From assembly GCA_964035545.1 (NCBI GenBank), contig OZ037767.1, positions 31,791,628 to 31,855,627 on the forward strand: 64,000 nt of DNA, written 5' to 3'. This document shows positions 24,258 through 39,200 of the stretch, in pieces; position 1 is the first letter of the stretch, and every line of letters starts with the position of its first letter. The stretch comes from Bugula neritina (lineage: Eukaryota > Bryozoa > Gymnolaemata > Cheilostomatida > Bugulidae). The notes beneath the pieces were generated by a model. It saw only the letters and a program-made list of their open reading frames with translations, was not told the DNA's origin and did not search any database. The position numbers were made by a program, and so were the translations under genes.

Positions 24258-27200
24258 ATGACGCATTTGGGGCGTTTTTCCAGCTTATTGACAACAGTGG
24301 GCATTATTCTGGTAAGTTTTGCTTTCAGAGCAAAAACAAATTTTGATTTCTGAGTTAGTGGTTTGCCTTCACATAGGCGTGTCATATGAAGTTAACTTCA
24401 TCAGTATGAATATTACAGTGTAGTGTTACATTGTTACATTCTGTATATGGTATAAATACTCTCTACGTATTTCATCTGCTCGAAGACCTTCCCAGACAGG
24501 CCCAGTTTAAGAGTGTCTTTATTTGTTTCTGGTTTCAGATTCTAGCAGAGGAAGGAATCTCGTATGACACAAACCTTTGTGAGTATCCTACACTATATAT
24601 ACTTACTCTACATTGTATACTTACTATATACTATATACTTACAATGTACTCACTTTCTATATACTTACTTATTCTATACTTCTTCAGACCGAGAGGGATG
24701 CTACCCCTTCCCCCCAGATCACTCATTTGAGTATTTACCACCGACGTCTGCACTGATGTCTGCAGATGAATGCAGGACGGACTGCTCCCTCTACAGGTCA
24801 GTGTTTCCTGTGCTACATCTATATTTCTATACCTGTTACTTTTATACCCTTATACCTGTTACCTGTATACCTCTATACCTCTATACCTGCTACCTGTATA
24901 CCTGCTACCTGTATACCTGTATACCTCTATACCTAGGTGCTGGCACTATATATTATAAATTATATGAAGAATAATTTGCGTAGCATTTTCTATAGATACT
25001 CTCTGATTCTGTATTGCAGTTACGCAACGCTATGGATAGGTGAAATATGCAGTTGTTTTAATGACATCCCAACAACTGTAGCCTCAGATTCTTCATGTGA
25101 CCTACCCTGTGACGGTAATACACACGATATATCATCATATGTATTACTCATGATATATCATAATATAATACACACGATATATCATCATATATATATTACA
25201 CACGGTATATCATCATATATATTACACACGATTTTTTGCAATGTGTATTACATACGGTATATCAATGTGTATTGATTTTATTGATTAAATGTATAGTATA
25301 ATTGAACATGCATCATATACATACCACATATCATATCATCTATCACGTCATCTCACAGGTAACTCAGGAGAAACATGTGGCGGTGCAGATCACATGACTG
25401 TGTTTAGAGCCAAAGCCATTGATGAGAGAACCCCGACAAACCTAACTGTGGAGGATACGCTAACCTTATCTACTGACCCCTTCCGTAAGATTCCCGTGTG
25501 GTCAATAAGCCTAAATGTGTAGTTGATATTAATATCATATGATGAATATTCTCCGGTACTGTTGATATGATGAATATGTGTAACTGTTTGTATGATTTGA
25601 TTTACCAGAATTGACTGGATGGGAGACGCACGAGGCGAGAGTCAATGGGTTTCAGGGATCAACATCTCCTACTTATCGCATCCAGGTGGCTGACGGTGAG
25701 TGAAGTAGACTGCTATATATAGCTTATAGCTTATAGCTTATCACAATTCTTTGCCCACTGTCCGTTGTCTGTTGTATTCATATGATGGTTTTGTTAATTC
25801 AATGTGACTGTGGTATTGACTCAATACTCAAGATAGAAAGCGTATGACATGCTAACACAACTCCTAATTTGATACTATGCAAACAGGAAGTTGGCGACCG
25901 ACTGATGAAGGTGTGTACGACGCAGCAAGTGGGACTCACAAGATCACTCTCTTAAGACCCAGTCATGCGTATGAGTTGCTCTCTACGACTACTGATGTGG
26001 ACTCGAGCGTGCTCACTTCCTCTCTGGTGGTGGAGGTAAATATGTCAACATGTGCAGTGTGTTTACTGAATAGAAATGTGTTGAACTTCAGCTATATCCT
26101 GTCACCATATTGAGTCACATGACCTGCTCTTGCAGACGAAGAGACCTCTCTCTGACATCACACTCAGCTGCCCTCAGTACGCCGCATCTACACGGGAGAT
26201 CGAGTGCCATATTCATGCTACTGGAAACAAGATGGAGGTTAAGTTGGATTTTGGAGACGGAACGGCTGTAAGAAACATCAACCTCGGGGGTATACTGCAT
26301 TCATTCTATTACTATTATTATTTATAGAGTCTGTCTATGTGATGAAAGCATAAGTTGATAGATTTTGTAGAGAGTTTAGAGAGTCTGAATTGTTGTATTA
26401 TTAGGATATTATGTTTGTAGAACGTGTTGACACTGTGCCGAGGTTTGTACGAGTAACATTGTATTGTAGACACAATCACTGACACATACGGCTCTACTGA
26501 CACCTTTGACCTCCCCACTGCCAGTGATGTTGTCGCCAATGAGCTCTATTTTATACCTCACTTTGTGTTCAAACGAGCAGGCAGACTCTTGGGCTTCAAG
26601 TTTCATGCAACTCGGTTTGATTCCAGCGTTACTTTTAAGGTAAGTGTATTACATAATCAGTAGATGTATTATATAATCAGTAGATGTATTATATAATCAG
26701 TAAATGTATTATATAATCAGTAGATATATTATATAATCATAGATATATAATCAGTAGATGTATTATATAATCAGTAGATGTATTATATAATAAGTAGATG
26801 TATTATATAATCAGTAGATATATTATATAATCAGTAGATATATTATATAATCAGTAGATATATTACATAATCAGTATATATATTACAATATACTGTAGAT
26901 ATACAGACCGAGATGCAGTGACACGGACACCGCGTACTGCTATTTTTCTGACTCATGTATCAGTGTAAACGACACGTGTAACGGACTGCTAGACCAGCGC
27001 TCCACCGCCTGCGCCGCTCCCAACGTCTGGAGCTTCTCCAAGAGGAAGTGTGTAGATAGCAGCGGGGAGGAGCCTCACCAGGACAAGAAACTTATACAAG
27101 GTGCGAGAGTGAACAGCGTCCTGTCGTGTTATGTAATGTTATGTAATGTTACACCATGCTGATACATGCTGATACCTGCTGATACCTGCTGATACCTGTT

Positions 27201-30200
27201 GATACCTGTTGATACCTGTTGATACCTGTTGATACCTGCTGATACCTGTTGATACCTGTTGATACCTGTTGATACCTGTTGATACCTGCTGATACCTGCT
27301 GATACCTGTTGATACATGCTGATACCTGTTGATACCTGTTGGTACCTGTTGATACCTGTTGATACCTGTTGGTACCTGTTGATACCTGTTGATACCTGTT
27401 GATACCTGTTGATACCTGCAACTTATTATGTAATATCTTACAGATGTGGGCGGGGACAGCGTGGAGCTAGTCTACGAGTTCACCCCAACAGTCAGTCAGG
27501 ATGGGTGGCAGTCCCACGCCACTCCTAGTGATAAGTTCTCAGTACTTGCAGGTACTCAGTCTATACTGCGTAGTGTGCTCTACTCAACAACCTCTACTCA
27601 ACAACCTCTACTCCACAACCTCTACTCCACAACCTCTACTCCACAACCTCTACTCCACAACCTCTACTCCACAACCTCTACTCAACAACCTCTACTCTAC
27701 ATCCTTTACTCAACATCCTTTACTCAACGTCCTCTACTCAACAACCTCTACTCAACATCCTCTACTCAACATCCTCTACTCAACAACCTCTACTCCACAA
27801 CCTCTACTCAACAACCTCTACTCAACAACCTCTACTCAACATCCTCTACTCTACATCCTCTACTCAACATCCTCTACTCAACATCCTCTACTCTACATCC
27901 TTTACTCAACATCCTCTACTCAACAACGTCTACTCAACAACCTCTACTCAACATCCTCTACTCAACTGGTTGTTGGAAAGATTTATTGATTTCCAATTCT
28001 CCTCAAATACTGTACTTATTAATTAGCACTTCGCATTGTTCAATTTTCTATAAACATTGTTGTTTCATTGCTAACCCATCAGTTCACTGTATTATTTTAT
28101 GTAATATATCTCTGTGATGTAATATATCTCCGTGATATAATATACATCTCTGTAATATAATATATCTCTGTAATATAATATATCTCTGTAATATAATATA
28201 TATCTGTAATATAATATATCTCTCTAATATAATATATATCTCAGTAATATAATATATATCTGTAGTGTAATATAATATATATCTGTAATATAATATATAT
28301 CTGTAATATAAAATATATCTGTAGTATAATATATCTTTGTAATATAATATATATCTGTAATATAATATATATCTGTAATATAATATATATCTGTGATATA
28401 ATATATCTGTAATATAATATATATCTGTAATATAATATATATATGTAATATAATATATATCTGTAATATAATATATATCTGTAATATAATATATATCTGT
28501 AATATAATATATCTCTCTAATATAATATATATCTCAGTAATATAATATATATCTGTAGTGTAATATAATATATATCTGTAATATAATATATATCTGTAAT
28601 ATAAAATATATCTGTAGTATAATATATATCTGTGATATAACATATATTTGTAAGATAATTTATCTGTAATATAATATATATCTGTAATATAATATGTCTG
28701 TGTAATGTAGCAGTGAACGTCTCTGTGTTTTATTCAGAGGTTAAAGCCACCTGTAATAGGATGTTACATTACAAATTGGCTGGCCTCTACCAACTGTCAA
28801 AGCTAGACTGAGTTCCATATAATAATTATTATTATGTAGGCGATATGGTGGGCATGGTACACACTTCCGCTACTGGCATTGTTAGCTATGTCAACAGAAA
28901 CAAAGGGATCCGGGGGTATAGGGGGGCTATATCCACCTCTACACTCCTGCCAAGTCTCTCTACAACCTTTACCTATGACTACTTATTGGAGGCTTATGTA
29001 GCTAGACCAGTAGAGGTCATTGTGAAGAAAACCTACCCTGGTATGTATACAATGTCAAAGTGAACGTTACTCAATGACCTTGAACCTAAGTATTCATCTA
29101 AACTCTAAGATATATAGGTTCAGCAACTACTTTTTATACTTGGCATTATTATGTTAGTACTCTGCTAGCACTCTGCTATTACTCTGCTATTACTCTGCTA
29201 GTACTCTGCTATTACTCTGTTATTGCTCTGCTATTACTCTGCTATTACTCTGTTAGTACTCTGCTAGTACTCTGCTAGTACTCTGCTAGCACTCTGCTAT
29301 TACTCTGCTAGTACTCTGCTAGCACTCTGCTATTACTCTGCTATTACTCTGCTATTACTCTGCTAGTACTCTGCTATTACTCTGTTATTGCTCTGCTAGT
29401 ACTCTGCTATTACTCTGCTATTACTCTGCTAGTACTCTGCTATTACTCTGCTATAACTCTGCTATTACTCTGCTATTACTCTGCTATTACTCTGCTATTA
29501 CTCTGCTAGTACTCTGCTATTACTCTGCTAGTACTCTGCAATTACTCTGCTATTACTCTGCTAGTACTCTGCTATTACTCTGCTAGTACTCTGCTATTAC
29601 TCTGCTATTACTCTGCTAGTACTCTGCTATTACTCTGCTATTACTCTGCTAGTACTCTGCTATTACTCTGCTAGTACTCTGCTAGTACTCTGCTATAACT
29701 CTGCTATTACTACAGATGAAGTTGATGAGGCAAACGTCACTGTGAACGTGTCATCTGTAGAGGACAATGTGACGCTCTCAGATACAGCCTACATCGACGT
29801 GCAAGTAGAGATCACGGACCTTCACCTCTTGACCAACTACTCGGGTATTACTTCCTGAACGTTTAGTTCTACTCAGTACTGACAATACCCTGTAATATAC
29901 TTCTCTAATGAAAGTTCTAAGAATACTTACATGGTATACATGTATATCTGTCTAGTACTAACTTATACACATGACTACTAAATTGATTTTGGCTTTTAGA
30001 TGTCTTGCAAAGACACCCACTCTGTAAGCTGGTACTTGTTGTAACTTTGTTGTAAATGTGTCACATTATAACTAACTTGTGTCACATTATTACTAACTTG
30101 TGTCACACTATTACTAACTTGTGTCACACTATAACTAACTTGTGTCACACTATAACTAACTTGTGTCACACTATAACTAACTTGTGTCACACTATAACTA

Positions 30201-33200
30201 ACTTGTGTCACACTATAACTAACTTGTGTCACACTATAACTAACTTGTGTCACACTATTACTAACTTGTGTCACACTATAACTAACTTGTGTCACACTAT
30301 AACTAACTTGTGTCACACTATAACTAACTTGTGTCACACTATAACTAACTTGTGTCACACTATAACTAACTTGTGTCACACTGTCTAACTTGTGTCATAC
30401 TATAACTAACTTGTGTCATACTATAACTAACTTGTGTCACACTATAACTAACTTGTGTCACACTGTCACAGTGACTAAAAATCTCATCAAAGATTGTGAC
30501 GGATCAGAGTACGCTGGTAAGATTGTGTTGTGACAGATTTCGCTGCCGTTTGTGTCGTGACCTCACTTCTGCTGTTGCTGCCAATGCTGTTATTACGTGT
30601 TCTCTGTTTGTGATCTTGTCCTTTCTGCTTTGTGTGAAACTGAATCACTGCATGTCATCTGCATGTATCTACCACTCTATTGTATTCCCATGTAATGCTA
30701 TACTCTATTGTATTCCCATGTAATGTTACACTCTATTGTATTCCCATGTAATGCTACACTCTATTGTATTCCCATGTAATGCTATACTCTATTCTATTCC
30801 CATGTAATGCTACACTCTATTCTATTCCCATGTAATGCTACACTCTATTCTATTCCCATGTAATGCTACACTCTGCTTACTACACTATCTATTTTATGTG
30901 CTATACTCTATGTGCTATACCCTGTATACTATATGCTATACCCTGTATACTATATGCTATACCCTGTATACTCTATGCTATACCCTGTATACTCTATGCT
31001 ATACCCTGTATACTATATGCTATACCCTGTATACTATATGCTATACCCTGTATACTATATGCTATACCCTGTATACTATATGCTATAACCTATCCCCAAT
31101 ACGCCAAGTGCTATGACACACACTGTTACCATCTTCTAGGAACTACTAACTACACTCACCTGTTCTACGTGCCGAGTCACCCCGGTGAGCTGCCCAAGTA
31201 CACTGTACGATGGGGCGACGGCACGCGACGACTGCAGACGTTTAATGCTAAGTTTGATCACATCTACCGGATAGGAGGGGTATTCAACGTGACACTAGAC
31301 GCTCACAATGCTGTGAGTAGGAACCACAGCTGGGTGAGTCTCGTATAACACAGTATATGCTTGTAGTATAACACATTATATCCTTGTAGTATAACACAGT
31401 ATATCCTTGTAGTATAACACATTATATCCTTGTAGTATAACACATTATATCCTTGTAGTATAACACATTATATCCTTGTAGTATAACACATTATATCCTT
31501 GTAGTATAACACAGTATATCCTTGTAGTATAACACATTATATCCTTGTAGTATAACACATTATATCCTTGTAGTATAACACAGTATATGCTTGTAGTATA
31601 ACACATTATATCCTTGTAGTATAACACAGTATATGCTTGTAGTATAACAAGTTATATCCTTGTAGTATAACACATTATATCCTTGTAGTATAACACATTA
31701 TATCCTTGTAGTATAACACAGTATATGCTTGTAGTATAACACATTATATCCTTGTAGTATAACACAGTATATGCTTGTAGTATAACAAGTTATATCCTTG
31801 TAGTATAACACATTATATCCTTGTAGTATAACACATTATATGCTTGTAGTATAACACATTATATCCTTGTAGTATAACACATTATATCCTTGTAGTATAA
31901 CACAGTATATCCTTGTAGTATAACACATTATATCCTTGTAGTATAACACATTATATGCTTGTAGTATAACACATTATATCCTTGTAGTATAACACAGTAT
32001 ATGCTTGTAGTATAACACATTATATCCTTGTAGTATAACACATTATATCCTTGTAGTATAACACATTATATCCTTGTAGTATAACACAGTATATCCTTGT
32101 AGTATAACACAGTATATGCTTGTAGTATAACACATTATATCCTTGTAGTATAACACATTATATCCTTGTAGTATAACAAGTTATATCCTTGTAGTATAAC
32201 ACATTATATCCTTGTAGTATAACACAGTATATGCTTGTAGTATAACAAGTTATATCCTTGTAGTATAACACATTATATCCTTGTAGTATAACACAGTATA
32301 TCCTTGTAGTATAACACATTATATCCTTGTAGTATAACACATTATATCCTTGTAGTATAACACATTATATGCTTGTAGTATAACACAGTATATGCTTGTA
32401 GTATAACACATTATATCCTTGTAGTATAACACATTATATCCTTGTAGTATAACAAGTTATATCCTTGTAGTATAACACATTATATGCTTGTAGTATAACA
32501 CATTATATCCTTGTAGTATAACACAGTATATCCTTGTAGTATAACACAGTATATCCTTGTAGTATAACACAGTATATCCTTGTAGTATAACACATTATAT
32601 CCTTGTAGTATAACACATTATATCCTTGTAGTATAACACATTATATGCTTGTAGTATAACACAGTATATCCTTGTAGTATAACACAGTATATCCTTGTAG
32701 TATAACACATTATATCCTTGTAGTATAACACTTCTAACTGGCATAAAATAATACACTATCTGTGACTGGTTTCTTTGCAGACTACCGTAGCCATTCAGGA
32801 TGAAATACTTGGACTGAGTTTAGATAAAGACTATTTTATTACGGCACTGGACAACCAATCAACTCTCTTCATTTCCATAGACCAAGGAACTAACGTTACG
32901 TACACAATCACTATATATGACCAGACTAACACTGTGTATGTTCTGCGTCATGACCAGGATAATGCAGACGTTCCTGGGGAAAATCACGGTGGGTCATACG
33001 TATATATTATGTAGTATATAGTATAGCATATATTATAGTATATAAGTATATTGTATATATATAAGTATATACGTATATAGTATATATTATAGTATATACA
33101 TATATTGTATATATATAAGTATATACGTATATAGTATATATAAGTATAGTATATATGAGTATAGTATATATGAGTATAGTATATATGAATATTATATATA

Positions 33201-36200
33201 AGTATATATGTATATTGTATATATATAAGTATAGTATATACGTATATTGTATATATGAGTATAGTATATATGAATATTATATATAAGTATAGTATATATA
33301 AGTATAGTATATATGAGTATAGTATATGTAAGTATAGTATATACGTATATGGTATATATAAGTATAGTATATATGACTATTATATATGAGTATAGTATGT
33401 ATGAGTATAGTATATATGAGTATAGTATATATGAGTATAGTATATATGAATATTATATATAAGTATATATGTATATTGTATATATATAAGTATAGTATAT
33501 ACGTATATTGTATATATGAGTATAGTATATATGAATATTATATATAAGTATAGTATATATAAGTATAGTATATATGAGTATAGTATATATAAGTATAGTA
33601 TATACGTATATGGTATATATAAGTATAGTATATATGAATATTATATATGAGTATAGTATATATAAGTATAGTATATATGAACATTATATATGAGTATAGT
33701 ATATATGAGTATAGTATATATGAGTATAGTATAATATATGAACATTATATATGAGTATAGTATATATGAGTATAGTATATATGAGTATAGTATATATGAA
33801 TGTTATATATAAACAGGATACACTGCCCACCTGAACTACACATTTCGAGCGCCAGGAAACTGGACGATGAAAGTTTCAGCAGAGAACTGTATCAGTGTAC
33901 GAGAAGCCACTCTCTGGTTCAAGGTAGAAATCCCCGTGGTTGGGCTAGACATCATTGATATCCCTCCGATACCGTACCTGTCCCCCACTCTCATATACTT
34001 CTCTATTGGTTAGTTGATTATCTCATATACTTCTCTATTGGTTAGTTGATTATCTCATCTACTTCTCTATTGGTTAGTTAATAATCTCATCTACTTCTCT
34101 ATTGGTTAGTTAATAATCTCATCTACTTCTCTATTGGTTAGTTGATAATCTCATCTACTTCTCTATTAGTTAATTGATTATATTTCCTCACTGGTTAATG
34201 ACTCTATTGTTATGTTGTGGTATGCTTTGTAATATATTAAACATTATTGCAGTTAACGGAACTGATATTACATTTACCTGTAACTTCGATGGCCAGCCAA
34301 CACGTGATTGGGTGATGCATGAGGCGGGAATCAAAGGACATCAGTGTGAGTTGGACTTATCACTTTGAATATGATGCACTGTTGTATGAATATGATATAC
34401 TACTGTATGAATATGATATACTACTGTATGAATATGATATACTACTGTATGAATATGATATACTACTGTATGAATATGATATACTACTGTATGAATATGA
34501 TATACTACTGTATGAATATGATATACTATTGTATGAATATGATATAATACTGTATGAATATGATATACTACTGTATGAATATGATATACTACTGTATGAA
34601 TATGATATACTACTGTATGAATATGATATACTACTGTATGAATATGATATACTACTGTATGAATATGATATACTACTGTATGAATATGATATACTACTGT
34701 ATGAATATGATATACTACTGTATGAATATGATATACTACTGTATGAATATGATATACTGAGATCCCGTGAATTGCAGATGATGATGTGGAAAACATGAAG
34801 TTCTCTCTTGTGTACACCACGATGAGGGACTGGATACAGGGCGGCAGAGTGGGGCCCCTTGATGTTACAGAGGAGGAGGCCGAAGAACTCGGGCTAGGAG
34901 ACTTGCTCTCAAAGCTGAAATCTTTCCGGGAGTCGCCGCTGGAGCTACTAGCCGGACCGATGGTAGACATCGAGCACAGCTTAGACGATACACACAACGT
35001 CAGCATAACGAGTCTGTTGGATGAGCTGGACAGCCTGGCTAATGAGTACATGCAGCTGGCTGCCATCAGGTTACCACAACGTTGTGCTATACGTCTGCTT
35101 GTGTCTATCTGTCTGTCTGTCTCTGTGTAGTTGTATGTTGTCTTGAGATTAGAGCTCTTGCTATCTGGGAGTAACAAAGATAATAACTCTATTTACGTAA
35201 AAGTTCTGTGTATGTGTAATGATTGAATCAGATGAATGACGTGAATTTAACCGAGATAGTATAATAGACTAGGGAAACAATCTCAATAATAAAATCTAGA
35301 CTCTGTTCCTACAATGTATTACATCAGAGAAATTATGATTTCAGGCCAGAAGGTGTGGTGATGGGCAGCACGTGGCATCATGGCATGGCCTACATCCAAC
35401 TGGAGGACTACTTGGTTACTGGACCTCACGTCCTTGAACTCAATGCTACTAACGCTGTACAGGTTGGTCTCACCTCCTCCCGACTCACTGTCTTAGTTCC
35501 TAAGGCTATACTAGTTATATCTGTCAATATGTGTTGCCACTGTTACTATGGTTACTACTGTTACTATGGTTACTACTATTACTATGGTTACTACTGTTAC
35601 TACTGTTTCTATGGTTTTTACTGTTCCTACTGTCACTATAGTTTCTACTGTTCCTACTGTTACTATGGTTACTACTGTTAGTACTGCTACTAATGTTACT
35701 AGTTTTACTATGGTTACTACTGTTACTACAGTTACTACAGTTACTATGGTTACTGTTGCTATGGTTACAGGAAGGCATTGTGTCAACTGATTTCACTCTC
35801 TGGGTTGAATATATCATCACAGACCTTGTAATGTTGGCCAATGAGACGTTTGTGAAGACGCACGACTTCATTCTCTTCAACGCCACCGTCTCTCAACTCT
35901 CTCGTGCCAACACCACCATCTTCTACGGGGATCCTCACCAGGAAATGGAGTATCGATATGAGATGCTAACAGGTGACTGCTCTAGTGTAATTCTCTCTAC
36001 ACCATATACTCTGTATATACTGTTATATTCTACTGTATTATATTATACTGTATTATAGTGTATTCTCTCTACACCATATACTCTGTATATACTGTTATAT
36101 TCTACTGTATTATATTATACTGTATTATAGTGTATTCTCTCTACACCATATACTCTGTATATACTGTTATATTCTACTATATTATATTATACTGTATTAT

Positions 36201-39200
36201 AGTGTATCCTCTCTACACCATATACTCTGTATATACTGTTATATTCTACTGTATTATATTATACTGTATTATAGTGTATTCTCTCTACACCATATACTCT
36301 GTATATACTCTGTATATACTGTTATATTCTACTGTATTATAGTGTATTCTCTCTACACATGGTGTTGCATACTATACATCATACTTCATATATTATATTC
36401 ACCAGATGATGTCATCGAGTTTGTCCATGCGTACAACGAGTCCGGGAACTTCACAGTCTATCTCGAGTCTATCAACAATGTGTCTCGCTCCGACGCCTCC
36501 CTCAACGTTACCATACAGGACCCGTGCGAAGGCCTGCACTTCGCCACGAATAGCCCTGTGACCAGGCCACAGTCTACCCCTGGGGTCGGAGAGATTTACA
36601 TCTACTGGAACCCTGCTGAGGCTCTCTTTCCTACAGGTACTCTTTAACTAGTGTTGCTTGAGCATAACACAAGTATTACTTGAGTTTAACTTGAGTTTAA
36701 GTAAAGTATACCACAAATACAACTTGAATACTACATAAGTTTAACACAAGTTAACGCAATTGTAAGTGCTGTTCACTAATGTTTGAACTAGCACAGTATC
36801 ACATATTCACATGTCAATATGTATAGTATACGTGTCGTGTTTACCACAAGTATGAGTATATGTGATACTGTACGTAATATGTGTCGTGTTTAGATGCATT
36901 CGTTTGGATATCCTACGGAGAGAAAGGGTATACTACAGACGTGTACTTCGGAGTGAGTGAAGTGCTGGAGATGGTAGTAATAGATGACGACAGCGACAGC
37001 AGAAGTCATGACAAGTTTGCCTTGTGAGTCATCAGCTCTTATGAGTCATAAACTTATTCATACCCTTTATCAGTGTGATAGACTGATTTGTGCCCTTTAT
37101 CAGTGTGATAGACTGATTTGTGCCCTTTATCAGTGTGATAGACTAATAATTACACTGTGTTGAGGGGAAAATATCATCCCATAATAATTTTCAGGCTCTC
37201 TCAGCTCTCCAGTGATGAAAATCCTCTCCTCAGCGAATCCATGACCAACGGCTCAGTTCTGTACAAGTTAAACACCCACAGATCCACTACACCCTACAAC
37301 TACCTGGACCATGGTGATTACTCGCTCACAGTGAATGTCTCTAACCTTGTGAGGTCAGTCGAGATGATTCTTACTATTTTGAGTGTTTTATACACAGCTA
37401 CAGAAACAGTATTAATGTTTAAAAGATATGTAGCTCTGTTACTTCAGTTGTACACGTCACATGTTATGTAAGAGTGTTACTACAGCTGTACATGTCACAG
37501 AGTTATATAGCTGTGTTACTGTGATATTTTTGTGGGTTGAATAGAACTAGTGCCTGAACATACTCTTTGTTAGAGAGAACAAGATGTATTGTAAAGGTGT
37601 AGAAATCTTTATTTAATCGAATGATACAATATAGTGAAGGTCCTCTGCCAGTGAGCTCCAGTAGTAGACTGAACTACACTGGAGCTCGCTTGCTTTTATA
37701 TACAACAAGATACAGTGCTTTTTCGTTGTTGCCGAGATCGGAGGCCCGAAATGCCGATTTTCGGCATTTCGGAAAACCGAAATGCCGATCTCGCAACCGG
37801 AAACAAGTACATGCAAAAATCTACTACACAATTACAGCATAAAAATTGATACGCAACATTAGTACAAAAAATATTACATAACTTCAGAATGCGTATTTCA
37901 GTAAAATTACATTATGTTGAAAGCTTCAACAGTAATTACCATACTTAGGCATTAGCAAGCTAGCTTACTTAACTATAATTACAGAGTTAATAACGATACG
38001 TAACAGTATTTATAATATACTGTTGCACGCTGTTATTTCGCAACTAATAGAGGGTAAAAATCCATTACATTACTACAGCTGTACATGTCACAGAGTTATA
38101 TAGATGTGTTGCTGCAGCTGTACATGTCACAGAGTCATATAGCTGTGTTACTGCAGCTGTACGTGTCACAGAGTCATATAGCTGTGTTACTGCAGCTGCA
38201 CACATTGCTGTATCATGTAGCTGGAGACTCTGGCAGGACACTATAGTGGTGGACCAGGATGTGGTGGACCTCACCGTCGTCTCTGACATCTATTACTTGA
38301 CATTTGGGTTTGAGGCTAGGCTGGATGTGACCATGATATGGGGAACGAGAATTGAGCTGACATGGTGAGTTTGTCTTGTTGACTCAATTGTTACTAAATG
38401 TTACTCCTGTTTCTAGTAATTAAATTGCTGATACGATAAAACAATATTATATATTATAATATTACATGATGTAATATTATAATATTATATAATATTGGGT
38501 GATATAATAATATACTATTATATAATATAACATAATATGGTACAATGTAATATCACATGATATAGCAATAAACTATATTATAATATAATACCATATCATA
38601 ACCTTTATTTATTTCTCACTCAACATTTATTGTATTTATTGGTTTAGAGTTTAGAAGATGTTATTTGCACATGTTTGATTATAGTTAGTTCAAGTATATC
38701 TCATTAGCAATGATTGGCTGAGCCTCACTGTCCATGCATGTGATTGGCTGATACCGTAGGGACTATAAGGATAGTTCTGCTGACGAATCGGCAGCATACA
38801 AGCCAGGGGAAGACAACTACATGATACACCAGTACAACGAGGTCGGCGTGTACTGGGTGGTGGTGACGGCTGTGAATAGTGTGGGGACCTGGAAGGATGT
38901 GCTGCCCGAACCCATCATAGTGCAGCACCCCATCATAGGCTTCTCCCTGGAAGTTTGTGAGTCTCAGTCTATGAAATGTGTATAGTATACTCAGTCTATG
39001 AAATATATATATAGTATACTCAGTCTATGAAATATATATAGTATACTCAGTCTATGAAATATATATAGTATACTCAGTCTATGAAATATATATAGTATAC
39101 TCAGTCTATGAAATATATATATAGTATACTCAGTCTATGAAATATATATAGTATACTCAGTCTATGAAATATATATAGTATACTCAGTCTATGAAATATA

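Noticed and set aside
34341-35177. Long minus-strand reading frame with repeated YHIHTVV
   Set aside because: Most of it is the 21-bp intron array read in reverse; its unit is a multiple of three, so no stop arises. The right part is antisense to a real polycystin exon.
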